In this document: piece after piece, positions 57,324 to 64,000 of the stretch
Position numbering within the stretch: position 1 is the stretch's first letter
Layout of the letters: each line of letters begins with the position of its first letter
Source of the DNA: Fulvimarina uroteuthidis
GTDB taxonomy: Bacteria; Pseudomonadota; Alphaproteobacteria; Rhizobiales; Rhizobiaceae
Direction of reading: 5' to 3'
DNA length: 64,000 bases
Assembly: GCF_034321785.1 (NCBI RefSeq)
Contig: NZ_JAXLPB010000003.1
Location: 1-64,000 of the forward strand
Notes under the pieces: generated by a model
The model's input: the letters and a program-made list of their open reading frames with translations, nothing else
The model's database searches: none
What the model was told of the DNA's origin: nothing
Position numbers and translations under genes: made by a program

Positions 57324-58018
57324 GCGTGAAACGCCTTGTAGACCGCGATGGCGTCGCGCGGCGTGCCGTCGTGGAGGATCCGGCCCTTCTCGAAGACGAT
57401 CACCCGATCGAAACCGGCGAGACAATCCAGATCGTGCGTTACCAGAAGAACCGACTGTTCGATCTCGGCGATGGTGCGCATCACGCGCGCGGTGTTCTTG
57501 AGGTCGAGCAGTGTCGTCGGCTCGTCGAGAACGAGCCAGGAGGGTTCGAGCACCATGACGCCGGCGAACGCGACCATCTGCCGTTCGCCGCCGGACAGTT
57601 CGTGCACGAGCCGCTCCTCGAAGCCGGCGAGCCCGAAGCGATGAAGCGCGGCCTCGACCCGGGCGCGAACCTCCACTTTCGGCAGCTTGTGCCGCCTGAG
57701 ACCGAACGCGATGTCCTCCCCGACGGTCGGATAGACGATCTGGTTGTCGGGGTTCTGGAAGAGAAAGCCGACACGGCGCCGCACCTGCCGCGTCTCGGCC
57801 TTCGTATCGAAACCGTCCACGGCGACACGGCCGGCCGACGGCAGGATCAGCCCGTTGAGAAGCCGCGCGAACGTGCTTTTTCCCGAGCCGTTCGCGCCGA
57901 TCACTCCGATCCGCCGTTCGGTCAGCGCAAGGTCCAGGGCGGGAAGGACGAGGGTCTCGCCGCGCTCGACGCGAACGCCCTCGAACAGGGCCTCGCGCTT
58001 ATCGGGCGCGATTGTCAA
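57320..58018 (-). CDS. bioM: biotin ECF transporter ATPase
   Basis: A 232-residue ATPase. Walker A is GANGSGKSTFARL, signature LSGGERQMVAFAG, Walker B WLVLDEPTTLLD. It energises biotin uptake with BioN and BioY. The likely start is TTG (58018), overlapping the end of bioY by 20 bases; no ATG lies before the domain. Confidence 0.92.
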   Translation of the reverse strand: MTIAPDKREALFEGVRVERGETLVLPALDLALTERRIGVIGANGSGKSTFARLLNGLILPSAGRVAVDGFDTKAETRQVRRRVGFLFQNPDNQIVYPTVGEDIAFGLRRHKLPKVEVRARVEAALHRFGLAGFEERLVHELSGGERQMVAFAGVMVLEPSWLVLDEPTTLLDLKNTARVMRTIAEIEQSVLLVTHDLDCLAGFDRVIVFEKGRILHDGTPRDAIAVYKAFHA

Positions 58019-58565
58019 GGCGCGGCGAGATCAGCGGATAGGATGTCTTGACCAGCGTGACGGCGGCGGCGGCAATCCCGGCCTTGACGAGATCGCCTGG
58101 GATGAAGGCGATCATCGAGCCCATGAACGCCTCGGCAAGGCCGGTGCCCGAGACGAAGGAGAACCATGGAACGCCGATCAGGTAGACGACACCGATGCCG
58201 CCGGCCACCGAGATCAGGAAGGCGGAGACGAGGTTGATCTTCCGCCAGAAGCGCTCCGTCAGGAGGCCGATGAGGAAAGTCGCTGCGATCCAGCCATAGA
58301 TGAAGCCCGACCACGGCCCGACGAACGGCGCAAGACCACCGCGACCGCCGGACAGAAGCGGTAGCCCAACGGCGACGAGCGCCAGAAACAGAAGCATCGC
58401 CAACGTGCCGCGCTTCGCGCCGAGCACCCCGCCCAGGATCATCGGCCCGAGCGATTGCGCCGTGATCGGAATTCCGAGGCCCGGAATCAACAGAGGCGGA
58501 AACACGCCAAGAACAGCCATGAACGCCGCGAAGAGCGCGATGAAGACGATGTCACGTGTGGTCAT
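57999..58565 (-). CDS. bioY: biotin ECF transporter substrate-binding subunit
   Basis: A 188-residue inner-membrane protein with about six segments and the BioY signature GGRGGLAPFVGPWSGFIYGW. It binds biotin and drives uptake with BioMN. First gene of the operon. I see no BioR-type operator upstream. Confidence 0.94.
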   Translation of the reverse strand: MTTRDIVFIALFAAFMAVLGVFPPLLIPGLGIPITAQSLGPMILGGVLGAKRGTLAMLLFLALVAVGLPLLSGGRGGLAPFVGPWSGFIYGWIAATFLIGLLTERFWRKINLVSAFLISVAGGIGVVYLIGVPWFSFVSGTGLAEAFMGSMIAFIPGDLVKAGIAAAAVTLVKTSYPLISPRLDNRAR

Positions 58566-58677
58566 GCCGTGCGGGACTTTCGCGAGAACAGGATGAGGTT
58601 TTCCTACCGGAGTGAAGCTTCTTTCGCAACGCAGCAGAACCTGGCATCTGGCACATTCCTGCGAAGGCCCCGACCGG

Positions 58678-59538
58678 TCAGATCGCCGATTTTTCCGCTT
58701 CCGCGATATAGACGGCGCGCAGGCGCCGGCTGAAGGTGCCGGGTGTTCCCGTGCCGATCGTCTCGCCGTCGATCGACACGACCGGCATGACGAAGCCGGA
58801 TGCGGAGGTGACGAAGGCTTCGCGGGCCTGTCTGGCTTCCTCGACCGAAAACGGGCGTATCTCGACGTCGATGCCTTCGGCTTCGGCGAGCTGGATGACC
58901 GCCGCGCGGGTGATCCCGTGCAGGATGTCGTGCGACAGGTGCCGCGTGACGAGCTTGCCCTGGCCGGTCACGATATAGGCGTTGTTCGAGGTGCCTTCGG
59001 TCACGAACCCGTCCTCGTCGACCATCCAGGCATCGTCCGCGCCTTTGGCCTTGGCGGCCATCTTGGCCATCGAGGGATAAAGCAGCTGCACCGTCTTAAT
59101 GTCGCAGCGCTTCCAGCGAAGATCGGGCACGGTCGCGACCGCGATGCCGGTCTTCGAGGCCGGCGTCTCCCGCAGGGTCTTGGCCTGCGTGAACAGGACG
59201 AGGCTCGGCTTCGTGTCCTCGGGCGGATAGGCGAAATCGCGTTCCGCCGCCCCGCGCGTCACCTGCAGATAGATCAGTCCCTCGACCAGCCGATTGCGCT
59301 CGGTCAGCTCGCGGTGGATCGAGAGGATCTCTTCGTCGCCGGCGGGCGAGGGCAGGGCGAGTTCGGACAGCGAGCGCCGCAGACGCTGCATGTGGGGGGC
59401 GAAATCCACAAGCTTGCCGCCCAGCACCGCGGTGACCTCGTAGACGCCGTCGGCAAACAGAAAGCCTCTGTCGAAGACCGAGATCTTCGCCTCTTCCTGC
59501 GCGACATAGGAGCCGTTGACGTAGACGGTACGGGACAT
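58678..59538 (-). CDS. dat: D-amino acid aminotransferase
   Basis: A 286-residue fold-type IV PLP enzyme that transaminates D-amino acids, supplying D-glutamate or D-alanine for peptidoglycan. The lysine is Lys148 in WKRCDIKTVQLL; EGTSNNAYIV binds the cofactor phosphate; VFDRGFLFADGVYEVT is the N-terminal block. Branched-chain and aminodeoxychorismate lyase relatives share the fold, but CDIKTVQLL is typical of D-amino acid transaminase. Start at 59538. Confidence 0.9.
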   Translation of the reverse strand: MSRTVYVNGSYVAQEEAKISVFDRGFLFADGVYEVTAVLGGKLVDFAPHMQRLRRSLSELALPSPAGDEEILSIHRELTERNRLVEGLIYLQVTRGAAERDFAYPPEDTKPSLVLFTQAKTLRETPASKTGIAVATVPDLRWKRCDIKTVQLLYPSMAKMAAKAKGADDAWMVDEDGFVTEGTSNNAYIVTGQGKLVTRHLSHDILHGITRAAVIQLAEAEGIDVEIRPFSVEEARQAREAFVTSASGFVMPVVSIDGETIGTGTPGTFSRRLRAVYIAEAEKSAI

Positions 59539-59708
59539 GGGCCAAGCTCTCGATCGAAGTTTCACGGTGATGGTGCGGGTTTATCCTCATCGATTACCCC
59601 TGTGAAGGCGAAAGATCGGCCTGTCGGGCGGCTTGCTCTGCAGCATTTGAAGGCCCCGTGGGTTAGACTTCTTCTCGACACCGTCTCGATGCCGAGGACC
59701 GCCTCCCC

Positions 59709-60347
59709 ATGATCACAGCCCTGTCGGCGCGCCTTTTGGCAGCGCTCCTGATGACCGGCCTTGCGAGCCAGTCGGCCGAGTTCGCCCAGCAATATCTGCA
59801 GCGTCTCGGCGGGGCGGCCGACGCACTCTCGGCCGAGATCGCCAAGTTCGACGAAAGCGCTGCGGAGCTGGGGCTCGGACGCCGCGCCGCGATCGGCCGG
59901 CTCAGCGGCAATGACGATCCCTTCGTCGCCGCGCAGGGCGAGCGGATCGGCGCGATGGCGGCGCGCGCCGAAGCGATCGCGGCTCGCTACGAGCGGCTGC
60001 TGGAGACCGCGCCCATCATGCGCCCGTTCATCCTCCTGTCCGATCCCGACTGGTCGATCGCACGCCGTGCGTTCGATGATTACCGGCCGGCGCTTCCGGT
60101 GACGATCGACGGTTTCATGCTGACGGCGATCGGCTTCCTGCTCGGCTGGGCCGGCGGCGCGTCCGGGCACGGCGCCGCGCGCATGGTGAGGCGCAGGCGG
60201 CGGCTCGAGGGGGGACGGGCGGCCGGCGCCGGGACATTGCCGGACGCGGCTCCCGCGCGAATGCGCGAAGCGTCCGGACGCGGCGAGGACGGTCCGCCCG
60301 TGCCGGAGGGCCGGAAGGCCGGGAGCGGGCGCAGGTTCTTTCCCTGA
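59709..60347 (+). CDS. DUF2937 membrane protein
   Basis: A 212-residue protein with an N-terminal hydrophobic segment and a second membrane segment (about 138-155, FMLTAIGFLLGWAGG). The region between is Ala/Glu-rich and helical, facing the periplasm. The C-terminal 50 residues are Arg/Gly/Pro-rich, cytoplasmic and disordered. DUF2937 has no known function. Divergent from dat. Confidence 0.75.
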   Translation: MITALSARLLAALLMTGLASQSAEFAQQYLQRLGGAADALSAEIAKFDESAAELGLGRRAAIGRLSGNDDPFVAAQGERIGAMAARAEAIAARYERLLETAPIMRPFILLSDPDWSIARRAFDDYRPALPVTIDGFMLTAIGFLLGWAGGASGHGAARMVRRRRRLEGGRAAGAGTLPDAAPARMREASGRGEDGPPVPEGRKAGSGRRFFP

Positions 60348-60478
60348 TGCCTGCCTTGATGCGCCGCACGGCTGTTCGTCCCGTTAAGGCGAGACTGTCC
60401 TTACCGCGAGCGTGCGAGCCGGCCGCGCCCGTACGCCGCAAACGGGCCGCTTGCACTTGCGTCCCAAGCGCGTGATCT

Positions 60479-61303
60479 ATGGGAGCGATGACCGAACTTT
60501 TTCCTCCTGCACCGAAAGCCCGCAGCCTGTTCGACGAACCCGGCTCCACACTCGTCCGCATCATCGATACCGAGACCGCCGGCCAGAAGCTGGAAGAGGA
60601 TGCGGTGATCGAGATCGGGTCTGTCGATCTCGACCTGAAGACCGGCGCGATCTTCAACCCGATGCAGACCTTCTGCGATCCCGCCGGCGTCGAGATCAGC
60701 GCGGGGGCCCGCAAGGTGCATCAGATCTCCAACGAGATGCTGGTCGGCGCGCCGACCTTCGCGGAGGCGGTCGTCCCGTTCAGCACGGGCACGTTCGCCG
60801 CCCAGCGCGCCGACTTCGACCGCTCGCGCCTGCGCCTCACCGGTCGGTGGCTGTGCACCTACAAGCTGGCGCTGCGCGCCTTTCCGGATGTGAAGGCGCA
60901 CGGGCTCCAGAGCCTCGTCAAATATGTGCCGCTCGACCTGTCCGGCGTCTCGGCGCTCCTGTCCGGGCTTCATCCCCACCGGGCGCTGTTCGACGCGGTC
61001 TGCACGGCGGTGTTGATGCGCCGGATCGCCGAAACCCTGATGCCGCGCTGCCAGGATCTCGACGATTTCCTGGAGCGCGCCGAGACGGTGTCGAACGAGC
61101 CGGCGCTGCTCGCCAGGCTGCGGTTCGGCCGCCACAGGGGCATTCCCATTCGCCAGGTGCCGTCCGATTATCTCGAATGGCTGGTCGCCGAGCCCCAGAT
61201 GAGCGCCGATGCGGTGTTCACGGCCAAGCGCGCGCTCGCGACGCGCCAGATGCGTGGCGAGCGCGTGCTTCCCGGTGCGGAACGGAAAACGGGCGAGCCT
61301 TGA
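60479..61303 (+). CDS. DnaQ-like 3'-5' exonuclease domain protein
   Basis: A 274-residue protein of the DEDD exonuclease superfamily (DNA polymerase III epsilon-like). Exo I is IIDTETAG; exo III is HPHRALFDAVCT with a late Asp; the exo II position reads AAQRADFDR. A C-terminal motif RFGRHRGIPIRQVPSDYLEW resembles the domain that follows DnaQ-like cores in phage and bacterial exonucleases. Start ATG at 60479 or 60488 (GGGAG lies between). Confidence 0.85.
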   Translation: MGAMTELFPPAPKARSLFDEPGSTLVRIIDTETAGQKLEEDAVIEIGSVDLDLKTGAIFNPMQTFCDPAGVEISAGARKVHQISNEMLVGAPTFAEAVVPFSTGTFAAQRADFDRSRLRLTGRWLCTYKLALRAFPDVKAHGLQSLVKYVPLDLSGVSALLSGLHPHRALFDAVCTAVLMRRIAETLMPRCQDLDDFLERAETVSNEPALLARLRFGRHRGIPIRQVPSDYLEWLVAEPQMSADAVFTAKRALATRQMRGERVLPGAERKTGEP

Positions 61304-61348
61304 TGGCCCGCCCGCATCCGCGAGGATCGCTCTCGTCGCAGGAGCCGG

Positions 61349-63532
61349 CTACTGGGTCGGCTGGTCGAGCGCGACCTTGAAGAACATCGTCTCGCCGGAC
61401 GAATCGTCGACGCCGTCATTGTCGGTCACGGCGTAGCCGGTGCCGTCCGCGGCGATGGTGAAGCCCTCGATCTTGTCCACCACGAACCCGTTGCCGGCTT
61501 TCAGGTCCGGCAGAAAATCGTGGACGATCTGCTTCGTCACCGTCGGCAGGTCGCCGCCGAGCGCCGCTGGCGCAAGATCGGCCTTCGAAACGCGCGTCAG
61601 CTGCTTGATCCTCGCGTTCGCGCCGATCTGGTTGTCGCGCTCGATCAGGTAGAGATCGTCCCCGTGAACCGTAATCTCCGACAGCCCGACCCAGCCGGTC
61701 TCCGGCGTCTCCAGCGTGTAGTAGACGGCTGCCCATTCCTTGGATTCCGGCTTGTAGGAGACGATCTTCGTCTTGCCGTCCGGATCGTTTTCCCACGGGC
61801 GTTGAATCGCGATCCACAGCGTGTCGCCGTCCATCGCGATGCCTTCGGCGCCGAAGCGGGTCGCGCCCTCGAGCAGTTCGTCCGGAAACGCGACAGCCTC
61901 GGCAAGCGAACCATCCGGGTTCACATGGAGCAGCTGATGCGGAATCTCATCCTCCGCATCGCCCTCGCTGGCGAGCCAGAAGCCGCCTTGCCCGTCGGCC
62001 GCGATGCCTTCGAGATCGAGTTTTTCGGCCGGCACGCCGTCCTTCGTGACCGTCATGGCTCCGGTGATCACCGCCGGCGTCCGCGAGGCGTCGATCGTGA
62101 AGATACGCGGCTGGGTCTCGTAGAAGGAGTCCGACACGGCGTAGAGCGTGTTCGCGTTGCCCGGGTCGGCGGCAAGGCCCGACAGCGCGCCCCAGCCGAG
62201 CGGCATGCCGTCCTGGTCCTCGGAAACGATCTGCGGATAGGCCGGCGCCTGGTCCGCGCGCTCGTAGATCATGACGTGCGAGCGGGCGCCGCCGTCTTCC
62301 GCAAGATCGGCTTCGTTGGAGGTGACCAGGAGATTGCGCCCCGGAATCGCGACCGCGCCCTCCGGAGCAATGCCCGACGGCAGCAGCTGCAGGAGTTCCG
62401 GGTCGCCTTCGCCGACACGGTAGACGCCGACGGCGGAGCCACGCTCGGACAGGACGAAGACGAGATCCTCCTCGCCGAACGTCGCGGTCTCCATGCCCTC
62501 GGGCTCGACGCCCTTGGCGTCCGAGCGCTTGTCGGGATAGTGGCCGGCGCGGACCAGCGCGTGTTCGAAGCTGTTGCCGGCCTCGTAGGCGATGCTTCCG
62601 TCCTTGTTCCAGACCGTGAAGCTGCGCGAGCCGCCCTCGTAATCGCCTTCGTTGGCCGACGCGAAGCGGGTCTCGTCGAGCCACTTGACCGCGTCCGGTT
62701 CGCGCTTGCGCGCCGGCTGGTCGTCGGTGAAGGCGAGCGCCCCATCGTCCTGCGTGTCGATCCCGGCGAGATCCACCGCACCGGCGGAGAAATGGTTCGT
62801 CACCTCGCCCGATGCCGCATCCACGATCGCCAGATGATTGTTTTCCTGGAGCGAGACGACGATTTCGTTGGCCGTATTGAAATCGACGAATTCGGGCTCG
62901 GGATCGGTGGGGGCGATCTCGGACAGACCGGTCAGGTCGACGGTCTTCATCGTCGCGCAATCGGGCGTGCCATCCGCAAGGGAGACGATGACGAGAGAGC
63001 CGGCGGGAAGCTGCGGGATGGCCCCGTCGTTCAGATCCTCGTCGCGCTCGTTTTCGATGGCGACGGCCGCGAACGCGCCGTCGGGCGAGACCGCCACCGA
63101 ATCGGGTTGTCCGGGAAGGGGACAGGACGCGCTTTCCGTCCGGTCCGCGAGGGATACGACCGCAAGGCGGCCGGACGGATCGGTGAAGCTTTCCGACGTG
63201 TTCACGCCGACGAGGACATTGCCGGCGATCGCGGACACCGAGGTCGGCTCGCCTTCGAGCGACAGGAAGCCGAGCGCGGCGGGCGCCTCGGCGTCCGAGA
63301 TGTCGACGAAGCCGATGCCGCCGGCCGGGCTGTTGGAATAGACGAGGGTCTGGCCGTCCTGGCTCGCGGTGATGATCTCCGCGGAGGTCTCGGTCATCGG
63401 ATCCGTGCCCTCGGGCAGGTTCTGGGCGACCGGGAAGGAGGCGATGCGGTTGAACATCGGTTCGGCGAGCGCCTCGCCCGCGGTCGAAAGGATCGTGGTG
63501 GCGCAGAGCGCTGCGAGAAGGTGGCGCGACAT
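61349..63532 (-). CDS. secreted phytase-esterase-like beta-propeller protein
   Basis: A 727-residue exported protein. Signal peptide about 1-25 (cut after GEALA). The first half is a beta-propeller rich in Asp/Gly, with GGIGFVDISDAEAPAALG and SVAVSPDGAFAAVA. The second half carries the phytase-esterase-like repeats, for example LDLEGIAADGQGGFWLASEG and IEGFTIAADGTGYAVTDND. It probably acts in periplasm or outside the cell; the substrate is unknown. AAGGA lies ten bases before the ATG at 63532. Confidence 0.85.
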   Translation of the reverse strand: MSRHLLAALCATTILSTAGEALAEPMFNRIASFPVAQNLPEGTDPMTETSAEIITASQDGQTLVYSNSPAGGIGFVDISDAEAPAALGFLSLEGEPTSVSAIAGNVLVGVNTSESFTDPSGRLAVVSLADRTESASCPLPGQPDSVAVSPDGAFAAVAIENERDEDLNDGAIPQLPAGSLVIVSLADGTPDCATMKTVDLTGLSEIAPTDPEPEFVDFNTANEIVVSLQENNHLAIVDAASGEVTNHFSAGAVDLAGIDTQDDGALAFTDDQPARKREPDAVKWLDETRFASANEGDYEGGSRSFTVWNKDGSIAYEAGNSFEHALVRAGHYPDKRSDAKGVEPEGMETATFGEEDLVFVLSERGSAVGVYRVGEGDPELLQLLPSGIAPEGAVAIPGRNLLVTSNEADLAEDGGARSHVMIYERADQAPAYPQIVSEDQDGMPLGWGALSGLAADPGNANTLYAVSDSFYETQPRIFTIDASRTPAVITGAMTVTKDGVPAEKLDLEGIAADGQGGFWLASEGDAEDEIPHQLLHVNPDGSLAEAVAFPDELLEGATRFGAEGIAMDGDTLWIAIQRPWENDPDGKTKIVSYKPESKEWAAVYYTLETPETGWVGLSEITVHGDDLYLIERDNQIGANARIKQLTRVSKADLAPAALGGDLPTVTKQIVHDFLPDLKAGNGFVVDKIEGFTIAADGTGYAVTDNDGVDDSSGETMFFKVALDQPTQ

Positions 63533-63700
63533 CGGCAATCCGTCCTTGGGTCAGGTCAAAAGATGGCCATGAATGCCGCTGCTCTGTTACAACTCGATGA
63601 CAAGCCCTCGGTGCGCGTGGTCCGGCCCGGATGAGGCCGTCTCCTTGCGCGGCCGATCGCACGGCTGGCCGGGGCGGCCCGGCAATCTATCTTGCCGTCG

Positions 63701-64000
63701 ATGAAAGCCTTTGCCGATCTCATCGACGCCCTGACCCTGACGCCGTCGCGAAACGGCAAGCTGCGCCTGATGGTGGAGCACTTCGAGACCCAGCCCGATC
63801 CCGAACGCGGGCTGGCGCTTGCCGCCATCACCCGCGACCTCGACATCCGATCGGTGAAGCCGGCCATGTTGCGCGACCTGATGAAGGACCGGATCGACCC
63901 GGAGCTGTTCCGGTTTTCCTATGATTATGTCGGCGATCTCGCCGAAACGATCTCGCTCGTCTGGCCCGGACCGAACGACGGCGGGACCGGTGACGGTGCG
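63701..64000 (+). CDS. ATP-dependent DNA ligase, N-terminal part (cut by window end)
   Basis: The first 100 codons of a longer gene. MKAFADLIDALTLTPSRNGK, then PDPERGLALAAITRDL and LFRFSYDYVGDLAETISLVW, match the N-terminal DNA-binding domain of the cisplatin-type (LigC-like) ATP ligase of Hyphomicrobiales. These ligases seal nicks in repair. The catalytic KxDG motif lies beyond the window. The gene is divergent from the phytase-like gene. Confidence 0.88.
   Translation, partial: MKAFADLIDALTLTPSRNGKLRLMVEHFETQPDPERGLALAAITRDLDIRSVKPAMLRDLMKDRIDPELFRFSYDYVGDLAETISLVWPGPNDGGTGDGA

Overview
The window is GC-rich chromosomal DNA (by eye roughly 65% G+C) from an alphaproteobacterium, most likely of the order Hyphomicrobiales (Rhizobiales). 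The case rests on marker genes: the cell-cycle methyltransferase CcrM, the phosphotransferase ChpT, the redox pair RegB/RegA, the rhizobial glycerol ABC importer GlpSTPQUV, MmcB, an EipA/DUF1134 protein, BioMNY and a cisplatin-type ATP-dependent DNA ligase. It reads as core chromosome. There is no prophage, insertion sequence, CRISPR array or rRNA operon. The clearest accessory element is a small toxin-antitoxin pair.

Layout. 1-8.4 kb: a gene-free start with a GT/GC-rich simple repeat, a TauE/SafE exporter, an alpha/beta hydrolase, FadD, then a signalling block in which an HWE histidine kinase is divergent from a KaiC-like double ATPase that overlaps a stand-alone receiver. 8.4-12.1 kb: a membrane-anchored coiled-coil protein, EipA, a rhizobial-type palindrome just ahead of chpT, and a degenerate receiver. 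12.2-20 kb: an NAD-dependent dehydrogenase, a polar amino acid ABC importer without its ATPase, MobA overlapping a Bcr/CflA pump, a small secreted protein and MoaA. 20-30.3 kb: a DUF971 protein, a HAD phosphatase, CcrM, MutY, an O-antigen ligase-like protein, DciA, a DsbA-like lipoprotein, pyruvate phosphate dikinase and a DUF892 protein. 30.5-34.8 kb: RegB, RegA, MmcB, an HmrR-type regulator and an L,D-transpeptidase lipoprotein.

35-42.4 kb is housekeeping: infA, maf, yacG, a tail-to-tail small ORF, a hydrolase, tRNA-Pro(TGG), an NDUFS4-like complex I subunit, tRNA-Arg(TCT), a PRISE-type reductase with a divergent HxlR regulator, exonuclease III and an RMF/CrpP-like small protein. 42.7-53.9 kb is a complete glycerol uptake and catabolism locus on the minus strand: glpR, glpD, glpS, glpT, glpP, glpQ, then a toxin-antitoxin pair on the opposite strand, then glpU, glpV, glpK. 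Repeated GCGAAA/GCGAAAGC motifs lie before glpR and glpD, and strong hairpins sit between the distal genes. 54-58.6 kb: an NMT1-type ABC importer of unknown substrate and the biotin ECF importer bioY-bioM-bioN. 58.7-64 kb: D-amino acid transaminase, a DUF2937 membrane protein, a DnaQ-like exonuclease, a large secreted phytase-esterase-like protein and the start of an ATP-dependent DNA ligase that runs off the window.

Most worth a second look: the KaiC-like/HWE kinase/receiver module, the toxin-antitoxin pair lodged inside the glycerol operon, the pseudo-receiver beside chpT, the apparent absence of smc between the dsbA-like gene and ppdK, the RMF-like protein and the antisense small ORF at yacG. 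All functions are inferred from reading the sequence; no database search was run.
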